From NCBI RefSeq assembly GCF_020523985.1, contig NZ_JAIVKM010000005.1:1-64000 (forward strand): a stretch of 64,000 nucleotides of DNA, given 5' to 3'. Below, in pieces: positions 20,358 through 30,205 of this stretch. The first letter of the stretch is position 1, and each line of letters starts with the position of its first letter. Origin of the DNA: Mangrovibacter yixingensis (GTDB taxonomy: Bacteria > Pseudomonadota > Gammaproteobacteria > Enterobacterales > Enterobacteriaceae). The notes below the pieces were generated by a model, which ran no database searches, was not told the origin of the DNA, and saw only the letters and a program-made list of their open reading frames with translations. A program made the translations under genes and the position numbers.

Positions 20358-20381
20358 GCAATTCTGCCGCCATCAAGGATC

Positions 20382-21134
20382 TTACTGAGAATCGATATCC
20401 TTCAGGTCATCCTGAATAGCTGCGGCATTCGGGTTCACTTCAGGCTTCAGTTTGCCGCCACGGGCAATAAAGTCATAGCGCTGGAAGTAGGCTTCACGCA
20501 CCATCACGTAAGGGTCGCTGGACTGGCGCAACAGGCCGTCGGAATCCAGTAACTGCGCGCGGGTTTCAATACCCTCAATGGTCCACTTACCAATGGACAT
20601 TGGCCAGGTCAGCCAGGAAAGTACCGGGTAGAGGTCATCAACAAACTGCCCACCATCTTCACGCAATGTAAAGCTCCCGTAGAAAGGCAGTTCTACGTAA
20701 GGCCCATAGCCCACACCGTAATGCCCCAGAGTGCTCCCGAACCGGTGTGGCACTTCACGCTGGAGTTTGGGGTTAGCCATACCGGCCACATCCATGAAAC
20801 CGCCCATCCCCAACAAGGTATTCAGGAAGAAACGCGTAAAATGCACGAAACCTTTGTATGGGTCACCTTGCAGGAAGTAGTTCAGCATGGTTGCCGGTTC
20901 TTCAAGGTTACTGGTGAAGTTGCTTAACCCATTCCGGGCAGGTTGAGGAACATAATCACGCCAGGCAACAGCAACAGGACGAACCACGTAAGGATCCAGC
21001 ACATCGTAGTTGAAGGTAAACATTGTGCGGTTGAAACCTTCCAGTGGGTCTGAACGCCCCTGTTCATCAGGATGGCTGGCGCACCCGGCCAGAATCGTAA
21101 CCGCCATCGCCAGGCTGGTCAGGCGAAAATTCAT
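20382..21134 (-). CDS. mlaA: Outer-membrane lipoprotein of the Mla lipid-asymmetry system
   Basis: 250 residues from MNFRLTSLAMAV (E. coli MlaA/VacJ 251); the open frame continues 10 codons upstream without conservation. The signal peptide ends in the lipobox LAGC, so Cys is acylated. The conserved core DPLEGFNRTMFTFNYDVLD, with FTRFFLNTLLGMGGF and LPFYGSFTLR, forms the donut-shaped channel in the inner leaflet of the outer membrane. MlaA removes mislocalised phospholipid and passes it to MlaC with OmpC/F as partner. It is convergent with fadL. Confidence 0.96.
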   Translation of the reverse strand: MNFRLTSLAMAVTILAGCASHPDEQGRSDPLEGFNRTMFTFNYDVLDPYVVRPVAVAWRDYVPQPARNGLSNFTSNLEEPATMLNYFLQGDPYKGFVHFTRFFLNTLLGMGGFMDVAGMANPKLQREVPHRFGSTLGHYGVGYGPYVELPFYGSFTLREDGGQFVDDLYPVLSWLTWPMSIGKWTIEGIETRAQLLDSDGLLRQSSDPYVMVREAYFQRYDFIARGGKLKPEVNPNAAAIQDDLKDIDSQ

Positions 21135-21490
21135 AGGTGTCTCCCTGTTAAATAGCGCAACCACTTATAAGGTGGCAGTGTTGAGCCAAGGATTCTGGTT
21201 GTTGCATTAATAGTAGCCGTATAAGAAAAATCATACCGGGATTACGGAAAAGTAAAGCCGCAAAAAGCCAAACTGATTACTCATTTTATACGGATATAAC
21301 AGCCGTGATTCACACTCCGGGCATGTCGTTTTGCTGTTACCAGAATGAAAATATGTTGCGATTGTAACATTCTTACTTATTAAGTCTACGCACCGGGTGC
21401 TGTGTTCCGTCCGATTAATCTGCATTTTTGCGCCATTTTAACGGAGCCACTACGCTTATATTCTGAGCATTTTGAAGGGAGTACCAACCG
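21135..21490. other. mlaA-yfdC divergent intergenic region
   Basis: 356 bp between the divergent genes mlaA and yfdC. There is no ORF or RNA gene. The yfdC ribosome-binding site GGGAG is at 21478-21482. The promoters of both genes should be here; none was assigned. Confidence 0.4.
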
Positions 21491-22408
21491 ATGCAGGATA
21501 AATCTACTCCACCTGAAGACGACCGTTTACAAGTAGACAGTAAAGAGCGGGCCCGTGGTTCAGATATTGTAGTGGATGAAGCAGACCTGCCCTCCAGAGC
21601 CATGGCAACCCACGAGAGTATTCGCCAGGAAGGGGAAAAAGAGCTGGAGCGGGAACCGCTGGCTCTGTTCTGGTCTGGCGTTGCTGCGGGCTTATCAATG
21701 GGTGCTTCTTTTCTGGCCAGAGGGTTATTCACCCGCTATCTGGAAGGTGTTCCAGGGCATTTTTTACTGGAAAATCTTGGTTATTCCTTCGGCTTTATGA
21801 TTGTTATTTTAGCCCGCCAGCAATTATTTACTGAAAATACCGTTACAGCGGTTTTACCTGTGATGCAACTGCCCACCCGCAGTAATATTTTGCTGCTGCT
21901 ACGCCTGTGGGGTGTTGTCCTTGCCGGGAATTTAATTGGTACCGTGGTGGTCGCCTTTACGTTTTCTGTTATGCCCGGCTTCGATGCCCCAACACAAGAA
22001 GCGTTTCTCACTTCTGGCCTGGAGATTATGCATAAGTCCCCAGGAGAAATGCTGGTTAGCGCGATGCTGGCAGGCTGGATTATCGCCACCATGGTTTGGA
22101 TGTTACCCGCCGCAGGCTCAGCCAAAATTGTGGTGATTATTTTGATGACATGGCTGATGGCCTTAAGCCATACCGCGCATATTGTGGTGGGTTCGGTAGA
22201 GATTCTCTACCTTGCCATGCGCGATGTGATTCCCTGGCACGACTTTTTCTGGCCGTTTGCTCTGCCAACGCTGGCTGGCAATATTCTGGGGGGTACCTTT
22301 ATTTTTGCCTTGCTAAGCCATGTACAAATTCGCAACGACCGTGCGGCAATACCCGCCAAATACCCACGGGGGAAAGAGCCATGGCGGTTTAAAAAACCCC
22401 AGCGCTGA
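21491..22408 (+). CDS. yfdC: Formate/nitrite transporter family protein
   Basis: 305 residues (E. coli YfdC 310), with GGGAG 9 bp before the ATG. A charged ~60-residue cytoplasmic N-terminus precedes six hydrophobic segments of the FNT channel fold. FNT-type positions include GLSMGASFLARGLF in the first helix and GNLIGTVVV in the third. FNT proteins are pentameric channels for small anions, but the substrate of YfdC is not known. It is followed about 80 bp later by tRNA-Arg, as in E. coli. Confidence 0.93.
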   Translation: MQDKSTPPEDDRLQVDSKERARGSDIVVDEADLPSRAMATHESIRQEGEKELEREPLALFWSGVAAGLSMGASFLARGLFTRYLEGVPGHFLLENLGYSFGFMIVILARQQLFTENTVTAVLPVMQLPTRSNILLLLRLWGVVLAGNLIGTVVVAFTFSVMPGFDAPTQEAFLTSGLEIMHKSPGEMLVSAMLAGWIIATMVWMLPAAGSAKIVVIILMTWLMALSHTAHIVVGSVEILYLAMRDVIPWHDFFWPFALPTLAGNILGGTFIFALLSHVQIRNDRAAIPAKYPRGKEPWRFKKPQR

Positions 22409-22489
22409 ACCGCTTAGTGGCGAGTTATTAAGCAAACAAACCGCTAAGCGCTTAACGTGGCGGCGAAAACGGGTATACTACTGCCGCCC

Positions 22490-22564
22490 GTCCCCATAGT
22501 TAAATGGATATAACGAGCCCCTCCTAAGGGCTAGTTGCAGGTTCGATTCCTGCTGGGGACGCCA
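22490..22564 (+). tRNA. argW: tRNA-Arg (anticodon CCU)
   Basis: A 75-nt cloverleaf: acceptor GTCCCCA/TGGGGAC, discriminator G and encoded CCA, anticodon stem AGCCC/GGGCT with loop CTCCTAA (anticodon CCT, 22523-22525), and T-loop GGTTCGATTCC. It sits after yfdC as E. coli argW does. The 3' end of this gene is a well-known integration site for prophages and islands, and restriction-gene debris follows it here. Confidence 0.97.
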
Positions 22565-22809
22565 TATGTGCCTCTTCTGAATCCTGTCAAAATCATCATT
22601 CCTTTATAAACACGTAGATATTCTTTAAATTTGCCCGTCTGGCACCAACGGTTTATATCCGGTACAACGTGCTTCAATACGCGTCAGTTCCTGGCTGCAA
22701 CGCACAGAGACGGCTATAAGATCTCAGATGGCGGAACTGGGTTTGTTGGGCGGATTACAGGCGGGCTTTGAGTTGTTCGCATAAAATGCATTCACAACAA
22801 CTCTTGCTA

Positions 22810-23131
22810 CTAAAATCCCATCTGCTCCCAGTTATCTTCCCAGCCAGCAATACGTTTTACTGGAATGGCATGATGCGTTGACTCATCGTTTTGAGCACGG
22901 TGTCCACCATGCTTAACCAGATATTCCAGATGAGCCTGATGAATATCATTCCTGATCCAGGAGAGCGGCGTGATATAGAAAGCATTAGGCTCCCGGCCCA
23001 GATCGATAAACACCCAAAACTCACTGCCATTTTTATCAACAGCACTTTCAATTCCGTAGCGGGTTGATGTTTGCCAAGTTCCTGCCTTTTTGGCTCTTGT
23101 CGTCACTTTGTACGTTTTACCGTTTGGGGTT
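22810..23131 (-). pseudogene. C-terminal remnant of an unidentified protein fused to hsdR debris
   Basis: The open frame from 23169 begins inside the hsdR reading frame (in another phase), so its first ~13 codons are read-through of hsdR DNA. From about [15 protein letters not shown] it becomes a plausible protein segment ending EDNWEQMGF, with the recognisable block YLVKHGGHRAQNDESTHHA. I recall similar C-termini in small uncharacterised proteins of enteric islands but cannot name a family. No start codon, ribosome-binding site or N-terminal domain of its own is visible, so I read it as a gene tail exposed by a deletion. Confidence 0.55.
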
Positions 23132-24553
23132 AATAAAGTTATCCAGTTGCGCCTTACCGGAATCGTCATCGCCGGTGATTTTCATCACGTACTTTTCGTT
23201 TTTCAGCACTTCTTCCGGGTTGAGCACCACCAGCGCGTGGCGCATACGGTCGGCGTGATCGATGTCGTTGCAGAAGACGATGGTTTTATCCATCGGGTTG
23301 GTACGTTTCAGGTAATCGGTGATGGTTTGCGCCACCAGCATGGTGCGCTCATCAATCACCAGCGTGCGGTCAAAATCTTTCAGGTTGTAGATACGGTCTT
23401 CAATCTCTTCACCGTATTTATCCAGTTGGCCTTTAACGGGCCGCCAGCCCTGGACATCAACGTCGATATCAACGCGCACCACTTTGTAAGGGGCGAGGAA
23501 ACCGTCTTCAATGCCCTCTTTCAGTGAGTAGGTGTAAACCGGCTCGCCGAAGTAATCGATGTTGGACACCTCTTCGGTCTCTTTCGGCGTTGCCGTCAGG
23601 CCAATCTGGGTGGCGCTGCCGAAATACTCCAAAATTTCCCGCCAGGCAGAATCTTCAGAGGCACTGCCACGGTGGCATTCGTCGATTACAATCAGGTCAA
23701 AGAAATCCGCTGCCACCTGCTTATAAGCTTTTTGATGTTCTTCCGGGCCGGTAATGGCCTGGTACAGCGCCAAATGCACTTCATAAGCCGGGTCGATAGT
23801 GCGCCCGGTGACTTTAGTCATCGCATTACCGAAAGGCTGAAAGTCGTTACGCTTAGTTTGATCAACCAGAATGTTGCGATCAGCAAGGAACAGAACGCGC
23901 TTTTTGTTTTTCGCTTTCCACAACCGCCAGATAATCTGGAATGCGGTGTACGTTTTGCCAGTGCCCGTGGCCATTACCAGCAAAATACGGTTCTTGCCCG
24001 CCGATACAGCATCTACCGTTCGGTTGATCGCCTGCATCTGATAGTAACGGGGAGATTTACCGCTGCCGTCGTCGTAATAGTCCTGGCTGATAACCGGCAA
24101 CTGCTCCTGAGTGAACCCTTTCCAGTCACAATATTTTTGCCAGAGCTGTTCAGGCGTTGGGAAGTCGTTGAGAGCAATTTCGGATTCGAGCTGCTGTGGG
24201 TTGGTTTTATCGTGGAAGATAAAACCATCACCGTTGGAGGCAAATACAAAGGGAACATCGAGCAGGCTGGCGTAATCCAGCCCCTGCTGCATCCCTTTAC
24301 TGATGGCGTGCTTGTTAGCCTTGGCTTCGATAACCGCCAATGGCAAGTTAGGTTTGTGATACAGCACGATATCGGCAGACTTAACTTTGATACGTGAGGC
24401 CAATTTGCCACGCACGACAATTTTGCCATCACGCAGTTTCACTTCCTGGCGAATCTGCGCCAAATCATCCCAGCCTGCCGCCTTAACCGCAGGAAGGATA
24501 AATTTGCTGATAATATCCGTTTCAGTCAGGTGCGTTTTGTTCACGCCAGCCAT
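23117..24553 (-). pseudogene. hsdR: Type I restriction enzyme R subunit, C-terminally truncated
   Basis: 478 residues from the ATG at 24553, preceded by GGAG. Similarity to HsdR begins at [18 protein letters not shown]. The N-terminal nuclease has the PD-(D/E)xK pattern [20 protein letters not shown]. The motor domain has VMATGTGKT (Walker A), VIDECHRG (motif II) and LTATPKE (motif III), then [15 protein letters not shown] of the second RecA domain. Full-length relatives run to roughly 750-800 residues. Here the frame stops right after LDNFINPK, where the family normally continues through motifs V and VI. No hsdM or hsdS is in the window. The protein should be inactive as a translocase, and this is a decayed restriction locus next to the tRNA-Arg gene. 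Confidence 0.85.
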
Positions 24554-24938
24554 AGCAGAGCACTCCACGAAATTGGGTTAGCTCTGATTTTACACAGAAT
24601 AGTGCCTGGCGTAATGACCTGAAACGAGGTTTTAGGTCGCTACGGATATGATAATTTTTGGCTGCACAATTGCTGTTGCTTCCCTGGCATAGATTTTTTC
24701 ATCTTTTGTCATTCCTGAAATTCACTTCAGAAACGAAATAACTGTTTCCCCGGCCCCTGGAGCAAGCGCATAAAGCTTATTGACGAAGGTGGAAGTGTTC
24801 TTAGCCTGTGCAAAAGAGATGTCAATCGCATGCATACCCCGGAGACTTATCTCCGGGGTATTGCACAGCAAAGCTCGCCATGACCATTAATAATACTTTC
24901 ACTTCATACAGTTCAGTATCATTATCCAGATAAAGTCA
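24554..24938. other. Intergenic region between the hsdR remnant and potE
   Basis: 385 bp with only very short open frames. It contains a perfect inverted repeat at 24835-24860 (TACCCCGGAGA/TCTCCGGGGTA, loop CTTA), 79 bp beyond the potE stop. That could end the speF-potE transcript although no T-run follows. It marks the right-hand border of the restriction-gene island. Confidence 0.5.
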
Positions 24939-26252
24939 TTAGCTCTGTTTGTTATGTAATTCAAAACGTGGCGACACAATCCCGTACAGCGTCCACCCCA
25001 TAAAAGTCACAATGGCACCATATAGCATTGCTTCTTCGCCCGATGAATAAAGCGCATAAAAGCTGTATAGCGCGCCAATAAAAGCAACTCCGTTGGCGAT
25101 AGCTGCTTTCCTGGGAGCCACTTTGGCGACTTTCTGAATAATCACCAGTGCTGCCATAGAAAGAATATAAGGAATGATATTGGTTACGACAGCAAGGTTA
25201 ACCAGCACGTTAAACTGGCTATTTAGCGATGGGCTGATAGTCATTAAAGACAAACCACTTTGGAAAATCACAATGGCGAGCATACCGCGGACCGGTGTTT
25301 CCGATGCTGTTATCTGTGAGAATATTTTGGGGAAATAGCCCTCATCTGCAGAAGATTTAAATACTTGTGCAATGGTGAACTGCCACCCCAGTAATGAACC
25401 ACAGCATGACATAATCATCAGCCCCATGATCACTTTCCCTATTGCAGGTGTAAACATGGACGCGAAGGCCAACCCAAAGGGTGCTGTAGAATTAGCCAAA
25501 TCCATATTTGGCACAATACCAGCGATGACATTAGTGGAGACAATATAAATCACCGCCGCCCCCAGCGTCCCACCCAATACAGCGATGGGGACATTGCGTT
25601 CTGGATTCTCCACAACATCTGTATTAGCGCACGCAGATTCCAGACCAAGGAAAGCCCATAAGGTCATAGCAATTGAAGAACCAACAGCGGTAAAAAAAGG
25701 TACATGATGTGGGTTCCACGAAGAGATGTACATTGCCGGATCAAACCAAAACCAGCCAATAACACATAAACCAACAACCGGAATAATGACACCCCATACA
25801 GTAATGCCGCTAATATTCCCGGTGATACGCGCACCACCAAAATTGGCTACTGTACATATCCACAATACAGCAATGGTCGCTAGGCCAATTTGTACCGGGC
25901 TGAGTGTAACCCCGAGTAATTCAGTACCATACCCCACGGCAGAAATGGCAATTGCGACATTGGCAATCAATAACGACACACCGTAGGTGTAGTTCGCCAT
26001 AAAGTTGCCTGATTTACCAAAGGCATACTCGGCATAGCCGCCCATTCCGCCTGATTTCCGGCTAAACATCCCACATTTGGCAAACGCCCACGCCAGTGCC
26101 GTTGACCCAACCGCGGTGACTAACCATGAAATAATAGAGATGGTGCCCACTTCCGCAAGCTTGGTTGGTAACATAATAATCCCCGACCCCATCATGTTAA
26201 CCATTGTCAGAATAGTGAGTTGTACCACCCCCATCTTATTGGACTTTTTCAT
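24939..26252 (-). CDS. potE: Putrescine:ornithine antiporter
   Basis: 437 residues (E. coli PotE 439), almost identical through GVVQLTILTMVNMMGSGIIM and SWLVTAVGSTALAWAFAKCG. Twelve transmembrane segments of the APC superfamily. It exchanges cytoplasmic putrescine for external ornithine at low pH and completes the acid-consuming cycle with SpeF. The ATG overlaps the speF TGA by 4 bp (ATGA), so expression is coupled. An inverted repeat follows at 24835-24860. Confidence 0.97.
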   Translation of the reverse strand: MKKSNKMGVVQLTILTMVNMMGSGIIMLPTKLAEVGTISIISWLVTAVGSTALAWAFAKCGMFSRKSGGMGGYAEYAFGKSGNFMANYTYGVSLLIANVAIAISAVGYGTELLGVTLSPVQIGLATIAVLWICTVANFGGARITGNISGITVWGVIIPVVGLCVIGWFWFDPAMYISSWNPHHVPFFTAVGSSIAMTLWAFLGLESACANTDVVENPERNVPIAVLGGTLGAAVIYIVSTNVIAGIVPNMDLANSTAPFGLAFASMFTPAIGKVIMGLMIMSCCGSLLGWQFTIAQVFKSSADEGYFPKIFSQITASETPVRGMLAIVIFQSGLSLMTISPSLNSQFNVLVNLAVVTNIIPYILSMAALVIIQKVAKVAPRKAAIANGVAFIGALYSFYALYSSGEEAMLYGAIVTFMGWTLYGIVSPRFELHNKQS

Positions 26253-28447
26253 AATTTTTCTCCTTTAAGCAGGTGGTTTTCAGTGTCAGAATTTTTGATG
26301 ACATAGCACCAAACCTGCTTGCGGTTATCGCATGACTTGACATAAACCCCTTGCAACTCAGGCTCAAACCCAGGCAACTGGTTGATACCGTCTTCCAGTG
26401 CAGTGAAATACTGGAAGGCCGCCCCACCCCATACTTCACCAGGCACTACACACATCACTCCTGGCGGGTAAGGAAGTGCACCTTCGGCGGCGATGCGCCC
26501 TTCAGCATCAGACAAACGGACCAACTCAACATTGCCTCTGACATTGGCATAATTTGCCTGTTGTGGATTCATTGCTACGCGAGGGAAATACTGTTCACGG
26601 AACATATTTTTCTGCAGTTGTTTAACATCATTGCTGGCATAAAAATCATGCATTTCCTGGCAGAGTTGGCGCAGGGTATAACCGGCATAACGTGTTTGAT
26701 GCTGGTGATAAAGAGAAGGCAGAACCGCCTGTAAAGGTGCATCACTTTCCAGAAGTGCTTCAAACCGAACCAATAGCGCGACCAACTGCTGTAACTTCGC
26801 CATATCGCTGGCTGGTGTCAGCAAGAACAGAATTGAATTAAGGTCACATTTTTCAGGAACGACACCATTTTCACGCAAGAAATGCGCCAGGACTGTAGCA
26901 GGCACACCGAAGTCATCATAACTGCCATTACGCGTGTTGATACCCGGTGTGGTCAGTAATAATTTGCACGGGTCGACAAAATACTGGTCTGCAGTATAAC
27001 CGCCAAATGCATGCCATGACTCGCCAGGAACAAAGTGGAAGAACCGCCGATCATTGGCAATTGTTGGTGTATCCCACATATCCCAGGATTTCCCATCAAC
27101 AGATTCAGGCACAAATGGTCGAATTGCATGGCAATTTCTCAGGATCAGCTTACGGGCTTCTATTCCGTTAAAGACACAATCCAGCCACATATATCGCCCG
27201 CTCTCACCTTCATGCATTTGTGCATTAATATCCAGCGCAGCAAATAATGGGTAAAATGGGCTAGTAGACGCATGTAACATATATGCATTATTCAATCGCT
27301 TATGTGGTACATAACGGTCCTGTCCTTTTATATGGCTGTCTTTTTTATGGATTTGTGATGTCTGAGAAAAACCGGCCTGCTGCTTATGTACAGACTGAGT
27401 GACAAAAATCCCGGGATCATTTTCATTCAGTGTCAGTAATAGTGGAGAGCACTCAGCCATCATAGGAATAAATTGCTCATAACCCACCCATGCGGAATCA
27501 AACAAAATGTAATCACACAAGTGACCTATTTTGTCCACCACTTGCCGCGCATTATAAATTGTTCCGTCATACGTGCCTAACTGAATAACGGCCAGCCGGA
27601 ACGGCCGAGCATCTCTGGCTTTATTAGGTGCAACATCCTCAATACGCTCACGTAAATAGCGTTCATCAAAACAGTGCGCATCAATACCGCCAATAAAACC
27701 ATAAGGGTTACGTGCAGTTTCCAAATAAATGGGAGTAGCTCCTGCCTGTAATAGTGCACCATGATGAACTGATTTATGATTATTGCGGTCAAACAATACC
27801 AGGTCACCTGGCGCCAGAACGGCATTCAGCACCACTTTATTTGATGCTGAGGTTCCATTTAGTACAAAATAGGTTTTATCTGCATTAAAGACCTTCGCGG
27901 CATGTTGTTGGGCAAGACAGGGGGCCCCCTCATGGATTAACAAATCGCCCATTGCCACATCAGCATTGCACAAATCAGCCCGGAAGAGCGTTTCACCAAA
28001 AAACTCAACAAACTGGTTACCAGCGGGATGGCGTCGGAAAAACTCTCCCCCCTGATGCCCGGGGCAATCAAAGGCACTATTCCCCTGCTTAACGTAGTCA
28101 ACCAGAGCACGGAAAAATGGTGGACGTATAGTCATTTCATATTTCTGAGCCGCATTTTCCAGCTGGCGCCCATAATAATCATTACGGGTCTCATCGTGCT
28201 CAAAAACACCATGAACGCGGGGGAGATATTCTGATGGCACAACTTCACCATCCTGAATAGCAATAAATACCGGAATTGCATACCCGGTAGAGGAGATAAT
28301 TTCCAGAGCACCATTTTCAACATCACTAATCGACAAAACTACAGCAGCGACATCGACAAAATTTGCGTCAAATACATTTACAATTGAACGTTGTGTAGAA
28401 AAGCAGTCAGGGCAAGAACGGCTTACGGCAATTTTTAATTCTCTCAT
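26249..28447 (-). CDS. speF: Inducible ornithine decarboxylase
   Basis: 732 residues, the same length as E. coli SpeF. A CheY-like wing domain (residues 1-~105) is followed by the fold-type I PLP domain, with the PLP lysine in VTQSVHKQQAGFSQTSQIH, and then a C-terminal domain. The strongly conserved DCPGHQGGEFFRRHPAGNQF is present. It makes putrescine from ornithine and consumes a proton. It is induced at low pH with ornithine. The upstream region contains the SpeFL leader peptide, which in E. coli and Salmonella stalls the ribosome when ornithine is bound and prevents Rho-dependent termination. Confidence 0.98.
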   Translation of the reverse strand: MRELKIAVSRSCPDCFSTQRSIVNVFDANFVDVAAVVLSISDVENGALEIISSTGYAIPVFIAIQDGEVVPSEYLPRVHGVFEHDETRNDYYGRQLENAAQKYEMTIRPPFFRALVDYVKQGNSAFDCPGHQGGEFFRRHPAGNQFVEFFGETLFRADLCNADVAMGDLLIHEGAPCLAQQHAAKVFNADKTYFVLNGTSASNKVVLNAVLAPGDLVLFDRNNHKSVHHGALLQAGATPIYLETARNPYGFIGGIDAHCFDERYLRERIEDVAPNKARDARPFRLAVIQLGTYDGTIYNARQVVDKIGHLCDYILFDSAWVGYEQFIPMMAECSPLLLTLNENDPGIFVTQSVHKQQAGFSQTSQIHKKDSHIKGQDRYVPHKRLNNAYMLHASTSPFYPLFAALDINAQMHEGESGRYMWLDCVFNGIEARKLILRNCHAIRPFVPESVDGKSWDMWDTPTIANDRRFFHFVPGESWHAFGGYTADQYFVDPCKLLLTTPGINTRNGSYDDFGVPATVLAHFLRENGVVPEKCDLNSILFLLTPASDMAKLQQLVALLVRFEALLESDAPLQAVLPSLYHQHQTRYAGYTLRQLCQEMHDFYASNDVKQLQKNMFREQYFPRVAMNPQQANYANVRGNVELVRLSDAEGRIAAEGALPYPPGVMCVVPGEVWGGAAFQYFTALEDGINQLPGFEPELQGVYVKSCDNRKQVWCYVIKNSDTENHLLKGEKL

Positions 28448-28686
28448 CTTAATCTCTTTATTTTAAGCAAAAGGATGCCATTAATCTCTACAAGAAGAGA
28501 TTAATTTATATATAAAAAACCATTGAACCAGGTTACGCTCAGGCTTGTTTTTTGCGTAGACAAACCTACCAGAATAACTCCGGAAAAATAATTATTTATA
28601 GATTTTTTGACAAGCGTACAGATACAACCATGAATTTAAACAAGGCTAAAAAAGGTATGTACCTGGCTTTAATGAAGATGAGAATT
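28448..28686 (-). promoter_or_regulatory. speFL-speF leader region (ornithine-responsive attenuation)
   Basis: About 240 nt separate the SpeFL stop from the speF ATG. The strand read by speF has C/U-rich stretches and a small hairpin AGGTA-CA-TACCT followed by six T just after SpeFL (plus-strand 28651-28664 area). In E. coli and Salmonella the equivalent segment carries a Rho-utilisation site that is masked when the ribosome stalls on speFL. Its presence here is inferred from the conserved leader peptide and spacing. Confidence 0.6.
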
Positions 28687-28791
28687 TTACTTTGAATTAA
28701 AGAAGTGGAAGTCAAAACTATTGCGTTTAGCAAACATCATGATGTGGAGTATTCGCCTGATATGAGGCATGAATCTATTGTTATTTTCCAT
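28687..28791 (-). CDS. speFL: SpeFL leader peptide, ornithine-sensing arrest peptide
   Basis: A 34-codon ORF (ATG at 28791, TAA at 28689-28687), too short for routine gene calls. It starts MENNNRFMPHIRR and ends NSFDFHFFNSK, with the same length and nearly the same residues as E. coli/Salmonella SpeFL. The sensor part HIRR plus the FDFHFF effector part are intact. The last two residues are S-K where I recall A-R in E. coli. In the characterised system ornithine bound in the exit tunnel blocks peptide release at the stop codon, which exposes or hides downstream RNA elements and turns on speF-potE. An apparent plus-strand ORF over the same bases is a shadow. Confidence 0.93.
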   Translation of the reverse strand: MENNNRFMPHIRRILHIMMFAKRNSFDFHFFNSK

Positions 28792-30205
28792 AATAAACAC
28801 CTTTCATTGTTTAAAGTGAAAGCGTGTACATTTTTATCTAATAAACACCATCATTATGTGATACACATCAACAAAAACAGATCATTCCAGAAATAATTAG
28901 TCGCTTTTTATGCATATCACAGATCTCTATGCTTTATGTTTCAATATTGTTAATAAAACTCAATATAATAAAAATAATTTGTGAACTCAATAAAATAAAA
29001 TATCCAATAAATAACTCAACAATAAATGACAAATAATTCATTAGATGTAATTAAAAATGCAATTAAATATATAGAGAAACAATAAAATAATGATCAGTAC
29101 CGTGGCACTACGCTGACGCCCTCCCAAGGCAAGAACTGCATAAATATGCATTTTTTATTCAAAATAAATGTTACTTTCTGGATCAGCGCAATCAATAGAG
29201 TGACGGAGCTAACAGTAATCTTCCGGGTATCCACTTTGTGAAAACATGGCATCCATGCATGTAGTGCAAGAATTTGTGGTTTTGATCAGCCGCGATTTCG
29301 TTACCTGCTCAGGCACAGCGCCCACTTATACCCGGAGCAGGAACTGATGCGAATCGGAGAATCGGATTATCAAAAGAGTGTCGCTGGCAAGCGTTGATAG
29401 TGATTTGTTGTTACTCAAGAGACATCATCCCCCCGATGCTTCATGTGAGTTACTACCCGGTGTTGTGCTCTTTGGATGGTGACGGCACACTGCACTGGGC
29501 CATAAAACGGAACTTTCATATGGTTGCAGGCTGAGCGAGAAAACAGAAACAGCGGTGGCAGCCACTACTTGTAATCTCGTGTACAGCATATGGCGTTTTC
29601 TGATGAACCAGTCAGGCATGTTGAGCCTGGTTGCCAAAGCGATAATCAAGGTACATTGAAAGAGGTTTGTTCACCGCCTCCTTCCATGAAAACCAACATG
29701 GGGGCGCTATTGAAGTGCCTCATACTTTTCGAACACTGCAAAAATCCACACATAACAAAGGAGAAAACCGATAAATGCGACTCCTGCCAGACGTTGCCCT
29801 TCCATCTCCGCCTGAATTTGATAAGCAATATGGGTATGTGTATAAACACTATGCACACTGTTGGCCTTTGTACTTTTCATAACCGCAATATTCATCTGGC
29901 ATACTACTCGGGAATGGTATATTGATCCTGCGCATACATTGTGCTTTATTATAAGATATTCGTTATTTAGCCAGTAATAATTTCCTCACCGCATCAATAT
30001 TAAGTATTAAGATTCATCCCTTAAATATCTCTTCCCCTAACGCATCATTTTTCATCCTTTAAAATTTTTTTTCAATACAGGATAATGTGATCCCCCACAT
30101 TAACCATGATGTAGCAATACTATAAATTTGCCGCCATAAAAACGAAGTACATCTTTTTTCTTTACCTTATAAAAATTGGATAATTAATATCCACAGAGGA
30201 TTATT
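28792..30205. other. Long gene-poor region between speFL and sdaC
   Basis: 1.4 kb with no ORF that resembles a protein. The part at 28900-29090 is extremely AT-rich and should hold the speFL promoter. From 29100 to 29800 the composition returns to normal but all frames are broken by stops, which suggests a decayed gene. The last part (29930-30200) is AT-rich again and leads to sdaC. An imperfect palindrome AATGTGATCCCCCACATTAA around 30084-30103 resembles a weak CRP site, and CRP control is known for E. coli sdaCB. The sdaC ribosome-binding site is AGAGGA at 30194-30199. Confidence 0.45.

Noticed and set aside
23132-23169. ATG at 23169 as the true start of the 119-residue frame
   Set aside because: These codons are hsdR DNA read in another phase; the start is accidental.
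24835-24860. Perfect inverted repeat as an insertion-sequence end
   Set aside because: There is no partner copy, no target duplication and no transposase; a transcript-end hairpin of potE is more likely.
28705-28896. Plus-strand ORF of 63 residues upstream of speF
   Set aside because: It is antisense to the recognisable SpeFL leader and has no relative.
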